DNA from: Mermis nigrescens
Taxonomy: Eukaryota > Nematoda > Enoplea > Mermithida > Mermithidae
Reading direction: 5' to 3'
DNA length: 64,000 nt
Assembly (NCBI GenBank): GCA_036768485.1
Contig: JAVLUZ010000340.1
Span: forward strand, 4,461,886-4,525,885
Made by a program: the position numbers and the translations under genes. The notes under the pieces were generated by a model. That model was not told the origin of the DNA, did no database searches, and saw only the letters and a list, made by a program, of their open reading frames with translations. Positions 52,201 to 63,065 of the stretch are shown one piece after another. The first letter of the stretch is position 1. Every line of letters begins with the position of its first letter.

Positions 52201-55200
52201 GGTCAGAAATTCTATAAGAATGCTTGGGATTTCCAAAACCTAGATATAACGCGTAGCATTTTTCAGTAGCAATTTTTAACTGCCAATCCTTGGACCAGAC
52301 TACGAGTTTAGCAAGTTGGGTGTGATTGCTAGATAAATTATAAAGCTTGACGTCATCAGCAAAAAGGCAAACTTTGCTATTTAAGCGGTCGCTAATGTCA
52401 TTTATGAATAAAACAAAAAGAATCGGGCCAAGTATACTGCCCTGAGGAACACTGCTAGTGACAGATTTTTTGCTCGAAAACTGACTGTTAATAACAACCC
52501 TTTGAGTCCTATTGCTCAAAAAACAAGTTAACCAACTCAATAAATCTCCAGAAAATCCAAAAGTTTCCAGTTTATAAATTAATTTACGGTGAACTACAGT
52601 GTCAAAAGCTTTAGAAAAATCAATGTAGATAACATCAACAGTGTTTTTTCATCAATTAATTTAGTCCATTCATTTTGCACTTTAGTAATTGCAATTCACA
52701 TTACCCTTTTGGAAACCAAACTGGAGCCACAATTTTTGACTTGAGGTAATCTTTAACCCTGGTCTGAAAGATATTTGCCGAAGAAGAACAAATAATGGCA
52801 TCTGGGAGAGAATTCATAGATATAGGACTCTATTTGGAAAAGAGTATTTTTTAACATCTCAACAAAATTTTTCACCTTTAAGTTTTAAACTATTAACAGC
52901 TCGAGTTTTAGATGATTGTGTAAGTGTGAAAAAATCATCAGGATCAATTTGTATATATCCATTGAAAATTTTATATATCATGGATAAATCAAAAACAACT
53001 ACGAAATTTCAGAGTAATTCTAAAATCTGAAGCCGACGTTCATATGGTATATCACTAAATTTAAGAATACGTTTGGTAAAATATTTTTGAACTTTTTCTA
53101 TATTTTTTATATCGCTGGCATCAATGTGAATGCACATAACTAAGCCTAAGCCTAAGACATTGGTAACACCGCTCAGTCACAGTCCGCCTACCCTTTGGAG
53201 ACTAATTTGAAACGAGTTTTTCGCCTATCTTTAAACACATGAACTTCAACAGCCGGTTACTCGGTCAATAATGCCGACCGTCACCTAATTCTTTCAAATA
53301 TGAACTCCCCATCTTATACTCAGTTAGAAAATGTCCTTCTCATAACTTTCTGCGACTTTTCAATCTCCTTTACTTTAGCCATTTTTCCTAATCACGGACA
53401 GACGTCAAACATGCACAGAATAGGAATTCTGGGGGATTTCAAATTACCTTTCTGGTCCGAAAATGGCGCGTTAGCATTAAAAATGTGGTTTTTTGTGTTT
53501 CTGACGATGTTTTATCTAACTAGGGGGTTGGGAAAAAAATTTCGAAAAAAATGAAAAAGTTGAACAAAATTAAGTTGGTAGGTAGTCAAAACACGAGAAT
53601 AGCCGCAAATTTGGCATTTTTGAACAAATAGATCGCTGAAAAGCTGAAATGCATGAAAAATATCTTTTCTTCTGAATTTTAATGAATTTTTCGGAAACTT
53701 TCTAAAATCGCGATTTCTAGGGTAGGGTTAAAAAATTAAAAACCCCAGAAACTTCCTCCCACCAACGTAGCATTTAACACTATGCAATCTTATTTTGTTT
53801 GTGAGTTTTCATTCCTGTTTTTTTCTTCAGAAAAATATTATTATATTATTATTATTAAAGGATAAATTAAAAAAGACCTTTTACAACCATTAGAGCTGTA
53901 CACTTTGTAAATTTTGTGAATAGCCTAAAATATGGTGAGAATTCAATAGACATCCTTTAAAACATCTTTTTTTCTGCATGAAACCTGTGTAGAACAGTAG
54001 ACATAGAGGCAAAATGCCGCGTTAAGTTGTATGAAGACGAAAATGGAGTGTTTGAACAGCGCGCTAGTAACTAAATAGATTCGAATTCTAATAGTGAAAT
54101 TTGGCGCGAAGCGCCGAAATTTTTCTCCGATGTTTGGCTAAAAAATCAAAGGGGATTGAAGGAAAAAATGCAAGTGCCTCCCTATCCCCCTGGATACGGG
54201 CCTGATTTTTACTATAGTTAAGGTGTCTGGGTAGCAAAATTTAGAACGTGTGCAGGTCTAGTGGTTGTAAACCGTTTTTTTTAATTCATCCTTTGTTCCC
54301 CTGTTTTTAGAAAATTCTGGTCGTTCCCCTCCCCCCAAAACAAAATTGCCCACCACCCACACACAGTAATTTAACTCCGATATGAATTGTCGAAACAGTC
54401 GTTTCTTTTGTGATCAGTACCTCAAAGAAGCTACTATGTTTTTTTGTGTCGAGTTCTGTTTAGGAAACAAGTCAGTATTTTTTGAAATAGGTAGCATCTT
54501 CAAAGATAAGCTTTCTTAGATAAAGTAGAATTTTAGACTGCTTAGGTCAATAATTCTCCCGCTTGTCGAATTTCAGGCGTTTGGAAGGAAATTTGCAAAA
54601 ATTTGCTTTTCTTGTTAAAAAGATTTTTAAGCAGTCAATATATTCTTCATCACCATATCGGATATGAGACAAAAATTATTTTTTGGCGTTAAAACGTTCA
54701 GAACATAAATTTTATCTACTTATGCTAAATCACGTAAAAAATAGATATATTTTGGGAGACGATCTTCAATACAAGTCGTTTACTGCGCCTCCTCATTTTT
54801 ATGATTTCAGCTAATTTTTTGAGCAATCAAAACGTTCTAAGCCGATTTTTATGTATTTTTGACTGAACTTATCTGCATTTACTTTGTCAGTTTGTTTGTC
54901 TCAACCGTCGCGCCGTTGTATAAATCGCTGATGTGAAAAAAATTGAAAAAATTCGATAGGCCATAATATGTATGTATAAAGTAGGCAGGCCTGTATCCAG
55001 GATCCGGCCAGGGGGGCGGACCCAACATAAATTGGTCCATATCTCGGTAAATTCGTCAAGGTAGCTCGCTAAAAGCGCATTTTTCGACGTTTCTCGGTAT
55101 GCCCTATCCATTGAGGTAATAAAATTCAAAATTTTTTTCTCATTTAAAATGCTATAAAAATGTCATTTTTTGGTCGCGCTGGGGCAAAAATTATGGAAAT

Positions 55201-58200
55201 TACTTTACATCAGGCGTGAAGCGCCGAAAATTTTAAGATTTTGCGACAAGCACATGCGATTCTTCCATCTTTCCGTGCATTATCTTACCTTCCAAAAAAT
55301 TTTTTCGGCCACCCTAAATACGGCCCTGGAAATAGGTGCCTACCGGAGATAGTGAGTCACGTAATTTATGCGAATGTAATTAGGCTTTTGGGGTTGTTAA
55401 CAAAAAATCGCAAAAATCCTAACCTGCGAAATTATGTATTACTAATTGGTCCCGAAATCCGGTAGACAATTTATTTAACTTTTTTTGCGATTTTATGCGA
55501 TTTCGCATCATAAAGCCTCCAGAATTCGGTCCCTGAATGCTGCCCGTGTGAGTGGAATCACTCGTCAGTGGCAGATTTAGGATTTTAGTAAGAAGGCGGG
55601 ACCCTAATTTTTCCGAAACAGTTACAAAGAGGATTATAAAATTCGCTAATCACGCCCTATACTGAGTCAATGATAATTTTTTTACAGGTGTTTTATTTAA
55701 ACTGTTTTGAAAATTATTCAGAAAGTTGAATCAATTTGTATTACATATTTACAGCAGAGTCAGAAATGGAATTAGGGTGGTAGAATGTTTTACCTTATGT
55801 AGATGTAAAAAATAAAATTTTCATCATTTCGAATTTTGTCGTATTGAACTTATCGAATACGGCTGCTTGTTTTCTCATATCTAACTATATTTCAACGGGT
55901 AAATTTCAGAAAGTTGCTGGAAGAAAAAACATCTTCTATAAACGAGACTTAGTACTAAAATCGAGTTGAAACTTATTCACAGTGAAATAAACGAGTCTCT
56001 ACTGCCCATCGCGTTAATTTTTTTGCTAGGTCGTGGTGGTACCGCTGGCTCCAAGTTTCGCATTTCTCTGGGTCTGCCTGTTGGCGCCGTTATGAATTGC
56101 GCAGATAATACTGGTAGGTGCTTTCTCAATGTTGGATAGCATTTCATCAAATTTTGAAGCGAAGAATTCTTATTACGTCTTGCAATCTTATTTGTGTTAA
56201 AGTTTTTTATTTTTGTTTTCCCATGCTTTTATTCGTGTCATCAAATTTTATTCATGTCTAGAATTTTGAATGATCTTCGACAATATGTTCGAAATTCTGC
56301 AAATGTTGAGACATTAAGAATAATTTGAAAAAAGTGGATCTCAGTAATTTTTTTGGTGAGACACACGTGACCGCAATTAGTTATTTTCCTGTGTATCCAT
56401 GACATTCGCATTTTACATTCGATGTGTTGTTTTTTTCTCGCGACGTTTTATCCTTGCGTATGGGAAGTATTATTATTATTAGTAGTATTATTTTACTAAT
56501 GCTATTCCTTAAATACAAAAAGTAATATTTTTGGTTTATTTGTATGGATTGTTTGCCGGCTTGCCTTAAATGCACTTATGGGGTGAAGGGGTATTACACC
56601 CCTGAGTGGTCGGATAAAGAGTACTTTCACTTAGTCGGGTTATTTTGAGCTGATGGGACGTTTTCTGTGTCATTTTTGAGCGCTAAAGCAGTGAAGCAAA
56701 ATTTTTCCGTGAAATTAGTAATTTTTTTGTTTTGGTTACCTAGCTCAAATTGAGTCAAATGATTTAAAAGAATCAAATTTTGTCGATAGGATTGATAAAT
56801 TTCTGCAATTTTATAATTTAAAACGACAATGCATTCGAAATGATTTAAAATGCTAAAAAGAGGCGCTCTTCTCTTACCATATAAAAGCGTTTTACATAGG
56901 CCATTTTAGTCATTTTTGTCATCTAACTAGCGGTGAAAACTAAATTTACTGGTTTTTATTTTAGGAATTTCGTCTCTCCTTCATGCCATATGCTGTAGAC
57001 CCTGACCTTGTGCATCTATTTAAAGTGCGATATCTTGAGTTCGTTGTACTCTCTTAAAATAATACGCATTTACTTTGAAATAACTGATTTGTGGAAGATT
57101 TAGTAAAATCTTGCAAATAATATTTATTCAGGCGCAAAAAATTTGTTCGTCATTGCTGTATTTGGTGTCAAAGGTCGCCTAAATCGGTTGCCAGCTGCTG
57201 GCGTGGGTGACATGATCGTTTGTTCGGTCAAAAAAGGCAAACCCGAATTGAGAAAGAAAGGTAATTGGCAGACATGTACATATATCGGGAAGTTGAAATT
57301 TCAAAGTGCCTTTTTTGGCTCAAAAATGGTGGCTACGCATCAAAAACATCGTTTTTTAGCATTTCCGACAATTCTCTAGCTTTCTAGATCATAAAAACAG
57401 AATTTCGAAAAAGTCGAATAAATTGAACATAATACAATCAAAACATTAGTTGATGGCGCAAAGCGCCGAAAATTTTACACTTTTGAGCAATAGCTAAATA
57501 CGCTTGAAGAGCATCTTTTCCTCAAATTTTTAGGAAATTTCCGGGAACTTTTGAAAAATCGCGAATTTTCGGGGGCGTGAAAACCATAGGTGAGTGGCAT
57601 CAAAGTTCTAGGGGTGCACGATTTTTTCAAAGGTCAAAAAATTGCCTTAAAAATGGTCGTATGTCGAAAAAACACCATTTTTCAAAGTTACTCATTGAGC
57701 ACTATCCATTGGCATCAAAAACTTGCGAAAAAACAAAAAAAAATCAAAAATTGAATTTTGGGGGTTGCATACCCTCAAACCCCCCACGTCCAGGTATGGT
57801 GAAAACCTCTCCAAGATCATGTATGGACGTCGTGGTTTGTCTGAATACTAAAATGCTGAATTATAATGATAATTTGAATTTGAATGATTTGATTATTAAT
57901 AATGCAAATCATAATTTGAATCATATAATCGCTTTATTTAGTAACCTAAAGTTTACATGCATAATACGTACAAAGACTTTGGGGGATTATCTTGCACATT
58001 TATACCGGAACCTTGTTCAAGAAAACATTGATAAGGGCTTACACTTATTGATAAGAGCCGGCAGTTTTATTCATATTCATGTTAAATACAGTAATTAAAA
58101 CACTATTATTAGATATTCATACGGTTTCAAGTGTGCGGCTTATAAGCTTCTTTATAAATCTTCAAATGATCCTGAACAATAATTAGGCTGCGCCACGACG

Positions 58201-60331
58201 AGAACGATTTTGAGGCTCGCACAAATATTTTTGGAGCAATCTTTGTACGGTGTGCAAAGACTTTTTGCGGCAAAGTTATAGTAGTTTTGACGCTTTTTTA
58301 AAAGATGTTTGGGTAAAATTTAAAATAAAATTTGGCGCTTCGTGTCAGATATCGTAATTTCAGTCTATTTAGCTCAAAGCGCGGGCATTAAACACTCTAA
58401 AATCAATCTTCGTATACATAATATCAAGCATCATTTTACACATTCAAACGTCTTTTGCATCTATCTCTACTGTTTTATACAGATTTTATGCCGAAAATAG
58501 CTATTTGACAACTTTGCTCTGTTTTCTGCCGTTTGAAGACAAAATTGACTTGTTTATCTTTATGTTGCATTTAATTCATAAGCTAATCAGTGCTGATTAT
58601 AGATTCAATCTGCATATTGCAATGCTGTATCATTTCTGATTTCGTAATACTAGTCATTTTAGCCTTCTGATTCGATTTTTATTAGTAAGTTTAATCGAAA
58701 ACTGGTAAAAAATTAGGCGCTTAGCGCTGAACTAATATTATCGACTGAATTTAGGACGAAATAACACTTTTTGGACAGCATTTGGGTCGAAGATCACAGA
58801 CTGATAGTATGTAAAAATGTGTATATTTAATAGTACGAGTATAAATATATCTTTGTCTTAGAGTATACATAATTTTTCGGTCGTACAATGAATTTTCTGG
58901 AGATTTTTTGTACATGTACAAAGAGGCTCGTACATACAAAAAAACAGTGAGCTACGCTCAATGCTGTCTGAATATAATTTGCTACATTATTCTGTCTTTT
59001 TAGTACTGTTTGATAAATCATTTTCAGTTTTCTAAGCCTAGATTTTTAAACTTAGCCAGCAGTTCAATTGAAATTCAGCGCTTCACGTTGAATTCTGTCA
59101 TTAGCTTAAGGTCTCATGAAGTGTAGATTTATTTTAGATTAAATTATTGATTCGCAAAACATACATATTTTGTTAAAAACATCTGTATTTATAATCATGT
59201 CAAATTTCACGAGAAATCCTCCCTTGTTCAGATACCTTAGAATTTTCAGACATTCTCCGAGAATTGTATGAAAAAGTAACTGATATGATTATTGAGGCTA
59301 ACGAAACAATAAGAACAGTGAAACTTATACATTTTTAATTGTGCGTGGAGTTTCGTGCTTATATCGTTAAATATTTATATTCCGATTTACATACTTAATC
59401 CGTTTATTTTCCAATTATTGATTGACTTTATTTTTAGTAATGCAAGGCGTGGTCATTAGACAGCGTAAAGCATATCGTAGAAGGGATGGAACGTTCATTT
59501 ACTTCGAAGACAACGCTGGAGTGATTGTAAACAACAAAGGGGAAATGAAAGGTAATTTTTTGTTGTATATTTTCATATTGACCTGAAATAATTAAATAGT
59601 AGTCGTACATGTATTAAATTAAACGCTAGCTTGCCTTTCCTCTTTTTTTGCTAAAACCCTTTATTAGCTACTCTTTTCGATAAAAGTAATTACCCAGAAT
59701 TCATGTATATATGTAACGGCTCAAAATTTTGGGTGGAGTTCCCTCCGGCTATTGTTAGGAAGGTGTAAACACCTCTCCAATTTCCAGTCGTAAAAAGCAC
59801 CAAACATGGTCAAAACAAGCGAGTTATTTCCAAAAATCGGTGGGTCAAAAATTTTCTGACTCTTGAAGGACGCCAACCCTAAGTGAGGAATTCCCCATCT
59901 TCTTGTTAGGTGTCTGCATGAATTGCTTTTTTAAAGGTGTTTGCTGTCTCGTCATCCTCATCTTGTGTTTCCACTTTGATACATGTGAGCATACAAAAAT
60001 AATATAATTTTCGGTTCTTTCGCTCATTTCGTAAAGAAGTTCAATATAATTTTTCATAGCTTACATGTACCTAGTTGTAGTAGTGTACTGTCGCGAATTC
60101 TGTCTTCTACACATATTTTTTATTATCGGTATTTTTGAAATGGAATATTGTTTGTAGAATAAAAAATTATGTCAAATCCTTCTGATATGCAGACCTTTTT
60201 GTTCACGTTTATAAGCACTTTATAAATTTTGCTCTTTTTTCTCTTTAGGATCAGCAATCACAGGTCCTGTGGCTAAAGAATGCGCCGATTTGTGGCCCAG
60301 AGTCGCAGCTAATGCTAGCAGCATTGCATAA
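49198..60331 (+). CDS. RPL23: 60S ribosomal protein L23 (uL14), 5 exons
   Basis: A component of the large cytosolic ribosomal subunit at the subunit interface. Exons 49198-49210, 56030-56113, 57132-57260, 59438-59551 and 60249-60331 join to 423 nt, 140 codons plus TAA, the exact family length. Landmarks: [76 protein letters not shown] and the C-terminal [17 protein letters not shown]. All four introns are GT-AG and all in phase 1. HPAVV of human is MQGVV here. Intron 1 is 6.8 kb and packed with mobile DNA. AATAAA at 60377-60382 with a GT-rich stretch after it is the likely poly(A) site. Confidence 0.97.
49302..50360. repeat. Nested foldback element in RPL23 intron 1
   Basis: Outer arms 49302-49653 and 50010-50360 are inverted copies (TTTCTAATATGGTTTTGTCT against AGACAAAACCATATTAGAAA; CTGACGTTA against TAACGTCAG). 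Each arm contains its own hairpin (49319-49567, 50097-50345), with CTGAGTCCAGAAA and GGGCTGACGAATATTTGTGG boxes. The spacer holds a third hairpin at 49724-49838. No coding capacity. Confidence 0.88.
49724..49838. repeat. Central hairpin with CTCCGCTCGCTTCGCTCG core
   Basis: Arms GTCAGCTGATGGTCTAAG and CTTAGACCATCAGCTGGC, then AATTGGGGC..AAATTGC and GCAATTTTCGCCCCAATT, around a core of GCTCC/GCTCG repeats. Confidence 0.88.
50420..50612. repeat. Left arm of long-range inverted repeat
   Basis: It is the inverted counterpart of 53140-53330. Shared boxes: GTTCATATTTGAAAGAATTA, GAGGCTGTTGAAGTTCA, GATAGGCGAAAAA. The pair brackets about 2.5 kb that includes a hairpin, a SINE and two LINEs. Confidence 0.8.
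50830..50970. repeat. Foldback hairpin, GAGCG-type core
   Basis: Arms GGCGTTTAAAATAAGCCTAA and AGGCTTATTTTAAACGCTGG around CGCTCACTCGCTCCACTCG. Its flanks match the 2640-2960 region in reverse orientation. Confidence 0.85.
51037..51137 (+). repeat. tRNA-derived SINE head, plus strand
   Basis: TAGTCGATTGGTTATGG and GTTTCGAATCC resemble pol III A and B boxes at tRNA spacing. It is a near copy of the minus-strand unit at 2466-2567. Followed by AAATACAAATACAAATTTT at about 51207. Confidence 0.6.
51206..53110 (-). mobile_element. LINE fragment split by a second LINE
   Basis: 51206-51341 and 52700-53110 together match the 3' part of the LINE at 1010-1560 (TTTTATTGCAAAGTCAATGA; CTTTAACCCTGGTCTGAAAG). 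The match is broken at ..AAAGCATACT, where the LINE at 51342-52700 is inserted. Confidence 0.85.
51342..52700 (-). mobile_element. Non-LTR retrotransposon RT fragment, nested
   Basis: The minus frame 52540-51737 encodes RT from [16 protein letters not shown] through [10 protein letters not shown], the catalytic [19 protein letters not shown] and [17 protein letters not shown] second frame 51803-51504 carries the C-terminus ([17 protein letters not shown]), so one frameshift is present. Same broad group as 5384-6400. 5'-truncated near 52700. Confidence 0.9.
53140..53330. repeat. Right arm of long-range inverted repeat
   Basis: Inverted match to 50420-50612 (TAATTCTTTCAAATATGAAC). It starts with CTAAGCCTAAGCCTAAG. 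Confidence 0.8.
53331..56029. other. Rest of RPL23 intron 1
   Basis: AT-rich intron with the palindrome GGCGCGAAGCGCC (54103-54115) and a reverse family-D repeat (54985-55325) that contains GGCGTGAAGCGCC (55213-55225). No coding exon is recognised. Confidence 0.5.
54985..55325. repeat. Family-D dispersed repeat, reverse copy
   Basis: Reverse of 9200-9563 and 44228-44570. GGATCCGGCCAGGG, ACCCAACATAAATTGG and TTTCTCGGTATGCCCTATCC boxes. The last box is weakly like the H-family core. Confidence 0.68.
56030..56113 (+). CDS. RPL23: RPL23 exon 2
   Basis: 84 nt, acceptor TTTTGCTAG, donor GTAGGT. It encodes [20 protein letters not shown] and VMNCADNTG. Confidence 0.97.
57132..57260 (+). CDS. RPL23: RPL23 exon 3
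   Basis: 129 nt, acceptor TTTATTCAG, donor GTAATT. It encodes [20 protein letters not shown] through KPELRKK. Confidence 0.97.
57585..57798. mobile_element. hAT-type MITE copy H13
   Basis: 214 bp, ends CATAGGTGAG and CGTCCAGGTATG. Perfect duplication GTGAAAAC at 57577-57584 and 57799-57806. In RPL23 intron 3. The plus-strand frame running through it is not a gene. Confidence 0.92.
59438..59551 (+). CDS. RPL23: RPL23 exon 4
   Basis: 114 nt, acceptor TATTTTTAG, donor GTAATT. It encodes [15 protein letters not shown] through [10 protein letters not shown]. Confidence 0.97.
60249..60331 (+). CDS. RPL23: RPL23 exon 5
   Basis: 83 nt, acceptor CTCTTTAG, ending ATTGCATAA. It encodes [16 protein letters not shown] then [11 protein letters not shown]. 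Confidence 0.97.
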
Positions 60332-60376
60332 ATTCGATTGTATCGTTAACATTTGTTTATGGTTGAGTTTTGTCCG

Positions 60377-60382
60377 AATAAA
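60377..60382 (+). promoter_or_regulatory. RPL23: RPL23 polyadenylation signal
   Basis: AATAAA 46 bases after the stop codon, followed by TTGTTGTTGCGTTTTGG, a GT-rich downstream element. The 3' UTR would be short, as is usual for ribosomal protein genes. Confidence 0.8.
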
Positions 60383-61581
60383 ATAATTCATTGTTGTTGC
60401 GTTTTGGTCGTTCCATGGTTTTTTAACACACAACTTTAGACGGGATTTCGTATTACTAATTATACCACTCTAAAAGTTTATCAATGATCAAGTGTGCTGT
60501 CCTTCGTACGATGCATAGCTTGTATGTACACATTTTCAGAATGGATTGTTTTGGGGAAAAAGTTAGACTGTAAATAGCAATATACTACTAAGTGCATAAC
60601 TTATTGCATGTAACATTAATTCTGACGTCATAAATTTTAAAGGTAAAAAATAAGTACCGCAAATTGCTGTTTTTCCCTCATTTCTTATCGAGCGTGATCA
60701 GTTCATCAAAAGATCTTCAGCATTTGTGGCTGTTCAAATCCCCTCATGTGTGGTCTATTTCCGTCAAGTATTTTTTCGCATTAGAATTGTAGCTGTTGAG
60801 ACTGAATATAAAGGATCAGCATCTTGTCACTACTGAATTAAATCGTCTTAATTTATTGGAATTTTGAATACGAACTTGAGGAAAATTTTATTCGGCTATC
60901 ATTTTATGTAGCTAAGCAAATTGTGTAGTCAACTAAAAATTGCATGTTCTGATCGGCACCTATCTGCATATATGTACATCAAATAATGAGTTTCCTAGGT
61001 GGTAGGGTTGTGCCGGGTACCCGGACTTGCTTTCAATCTGGTGTCGGGTCCAAATATATAATGCACGCATATTGCATTGCAGATATATTGACAACGAAAA
61101 ATGACGTAGGCTTAAAAACGGGCAAATGGATCATTTTCAACATTTTAATCAACTCAGCAACAAACTGATGGCCTCATCAAACATTAAAATTTAAGGTGAC
61201 AAATAGTAATGTGACAAATATTGGCGCTATATTAAAGCCGAAGCCGTGTCTCTTGGGCGTGACAATAGCAATATAAAGCATGATTTAAGTTATTTATACA
61301 TGCTTTTTTAGTAACAATGCGCGTTAGCAGAGGCGGGGGAGGGGGCGACCGCTCCCCATCCCCATTGGCCAAAAATATTTGGCGAGATAAAGAATGGATA
61401 TGCAGTTTGCAATGATTTTTGGCCGTCAGTGACCATAATTTCTCAAATTTATCCGACGCTGCGCTCCGGATGATACCTATTAATGACATTTATTTACTTT
61501 CTTGGCGATCTGGAAGCACGTTTTTTTTAATCGGCAAAAATTATTCCCGATGTACAAAGACTTTTCGGGGCCGTCTTTGTA
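60383..61581. other. Downstream of RPL23, no gene seen
   Basis: AT-rich, with a GC-rich GGGGGAGGGGGCGACCG patch near 61336 that resembles the end of a family-D type repeat. A TGTACAAAGACTTTTCGGGG / CTTTGTA palindrome lies at 61552-61580. Confidence 0.4.
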
Positions 61582-62148
61582 CAGGGTGTTGCATAATGAT
61601 TTGCCCTACCCCTACAGTTACATGTGTAAGCGCAACATGAACATGCAATATATCATCTTGTAGAGAATTCAATTGCGCGTTTTACACTATATGTTACACA
61701 GTTTACAAATTCAGTCAACTTTACACAGAGGCAAAAAAAGGAATGTGTCATTGAACTCAGTAAAATTTGTGAATATTCGTTGTTAAAATGAGTTTTGATT
61801 CGAAAACTGCTCGAGTTGTTGATCGGATTCAAGCATCGGCATTTTACCAAGCGAAATTAGCCGGCGCAACATTCATTTCCATTAGTTGGGTTGCGAATAA
61901 GCGTCGAAGATCGAAACGATGGGTTATGCAGAAAACGCGTTATTAATTGTGTTTAATTTTCTTTTTTTCTGAAATTTTTTGATCATTTTTGTTTTTGGAC
62001 AATAAAAAATTTTATCTTGGTAGTCATCTTTCGAAAATAGGTTCCTTGAACGCAGAATTGAATTCTATACAAGATGGTATATTGCATGTTGATATTGCGC
62101 TTATACATGTAGCCTTAGGGGTAGGGCAAATCATTATGCAACACCCTG
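61582..62148. mobile_element. 567-bp TIR element with TA flanks
   Basis: The left end CAGGGTGTTGCATAATGATT and the reversed right end are identical for over 30 bases (through TTGCCCTACCCCTA) and similar on to TACATGT.TAAGCGC. TA at 61580-61581 and 62149-62150 fits a Tc1/mariner-type target duplication. It carries one intact 52-codon frame. Confidence 0.88.
61788..61946 (+). CDS. 52-aa ORF inside TIR element
   Basis: ATG at 61788, TAA at 61944-61946. It begins MSFDSKTARVVDRIQAS and ends in a basic stretch, NKRRRSKRWVMQK. No family recognised. The basic tail suggests nucleic-acid binding or a transposase remnant, but that is inference. The frame is fully open between the TIRs. Confidence 0.45.
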   Translation: MSFDSKTARVVDRIQASAFYQAKLAGATFISISWVANKRRRSKRWVMQKTRY

Positions 62149-62785
62149 TACACGTGCAAAGATTTTTGGGAAGTCAAAACCCGCAAAAAAAGTCTAAACT
62201 TCGCAGAAATTTACTGCGCTTCGTGCTGAAATGAGTAATTGTGTGTCCTAGATATCTTTATAATAGCAGAAATCGCATTTCGAAAGGAAAAGTGTCAAAT
62301 TTTTAGGCGCTTCGCGCCGTTTTAAGACGATTATTAATGATTTTTGCCCTCGTTAACCCTGCAATTAGCTATAATACGCTACTAAAGGTCGAACAACTCT
62401 ACCACTCTAAAGCCGCTACCGTACTATATCATAGCATCTAAAAATTTGTGTGCACAAAATGTACAAAGACTTTTAGGGACCATCTTTGTACATGTACAAA
62501 TAGACCTTGTACAAAAAACACTGCCTCAACGCGTTTTTCTCGCGCCAGATTTTTGTTAAAGTCAAAGAAATTTAATTATTTTTTTCGCACAAAAATTGTC
62601 GAAAATTTCAAAATTCCTAGAAAAAATTTTGCGTCAAAAGTGATTTTATGTAAAAGTATACGATGTAAAATACCGAAAAAACGCTATTTCACGCGTTAAG
62701 AGCAAATTTTTGGACCTATTTTTGACTGTTTTTGGAAAAATTGGAATCAGGCACGTAGCTGGCCGTCTTATTTTGGGGTGCCAAC

Positions 62786-63057
62786 CATACGTGGGCAGCA
62801 AGAATATTCTGGGGGGTTGCAAGATTTTTCAAAGGTCAAAAAATAGCCTCAAAAGTGGTGGTATGGCGAAAGAAACACCATTTTTCGACGTTTCTCTTTG
62901 AGCACCATCTATTGGCATCGAAAAATTGCGGAAAAAAACAAAAAAATGTAAAAATTGAATTCTTTGGGGGGGGTTATTTGATTTCTGGGGGAGGGCATTT
63001 TGGTTTCTCGGGGGGGGGTAGAGTGCATTCCCACCAAACCCCCCACTCCCAGGTGTG
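62786..63057. mobile_element. hAT-type MITE copy H14
   Basis: 272 bp, ends CATACGTGGGCAGC and CTCCCAGGTGTG. Perfect duplication GTGCCAAC at 62778-62785 and 63058-63065. Confidence 0.93.
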
Positions 63058-63065
63058 GTGCCAAC

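Noticed and set aside
57577..58098. 173-codon plus-strand ORF
   Set aside because: The first third is MITE H13 and the rest is AT-rich low complexity (N/L/I). It lies in RPL23 intron 3 with no splice support.
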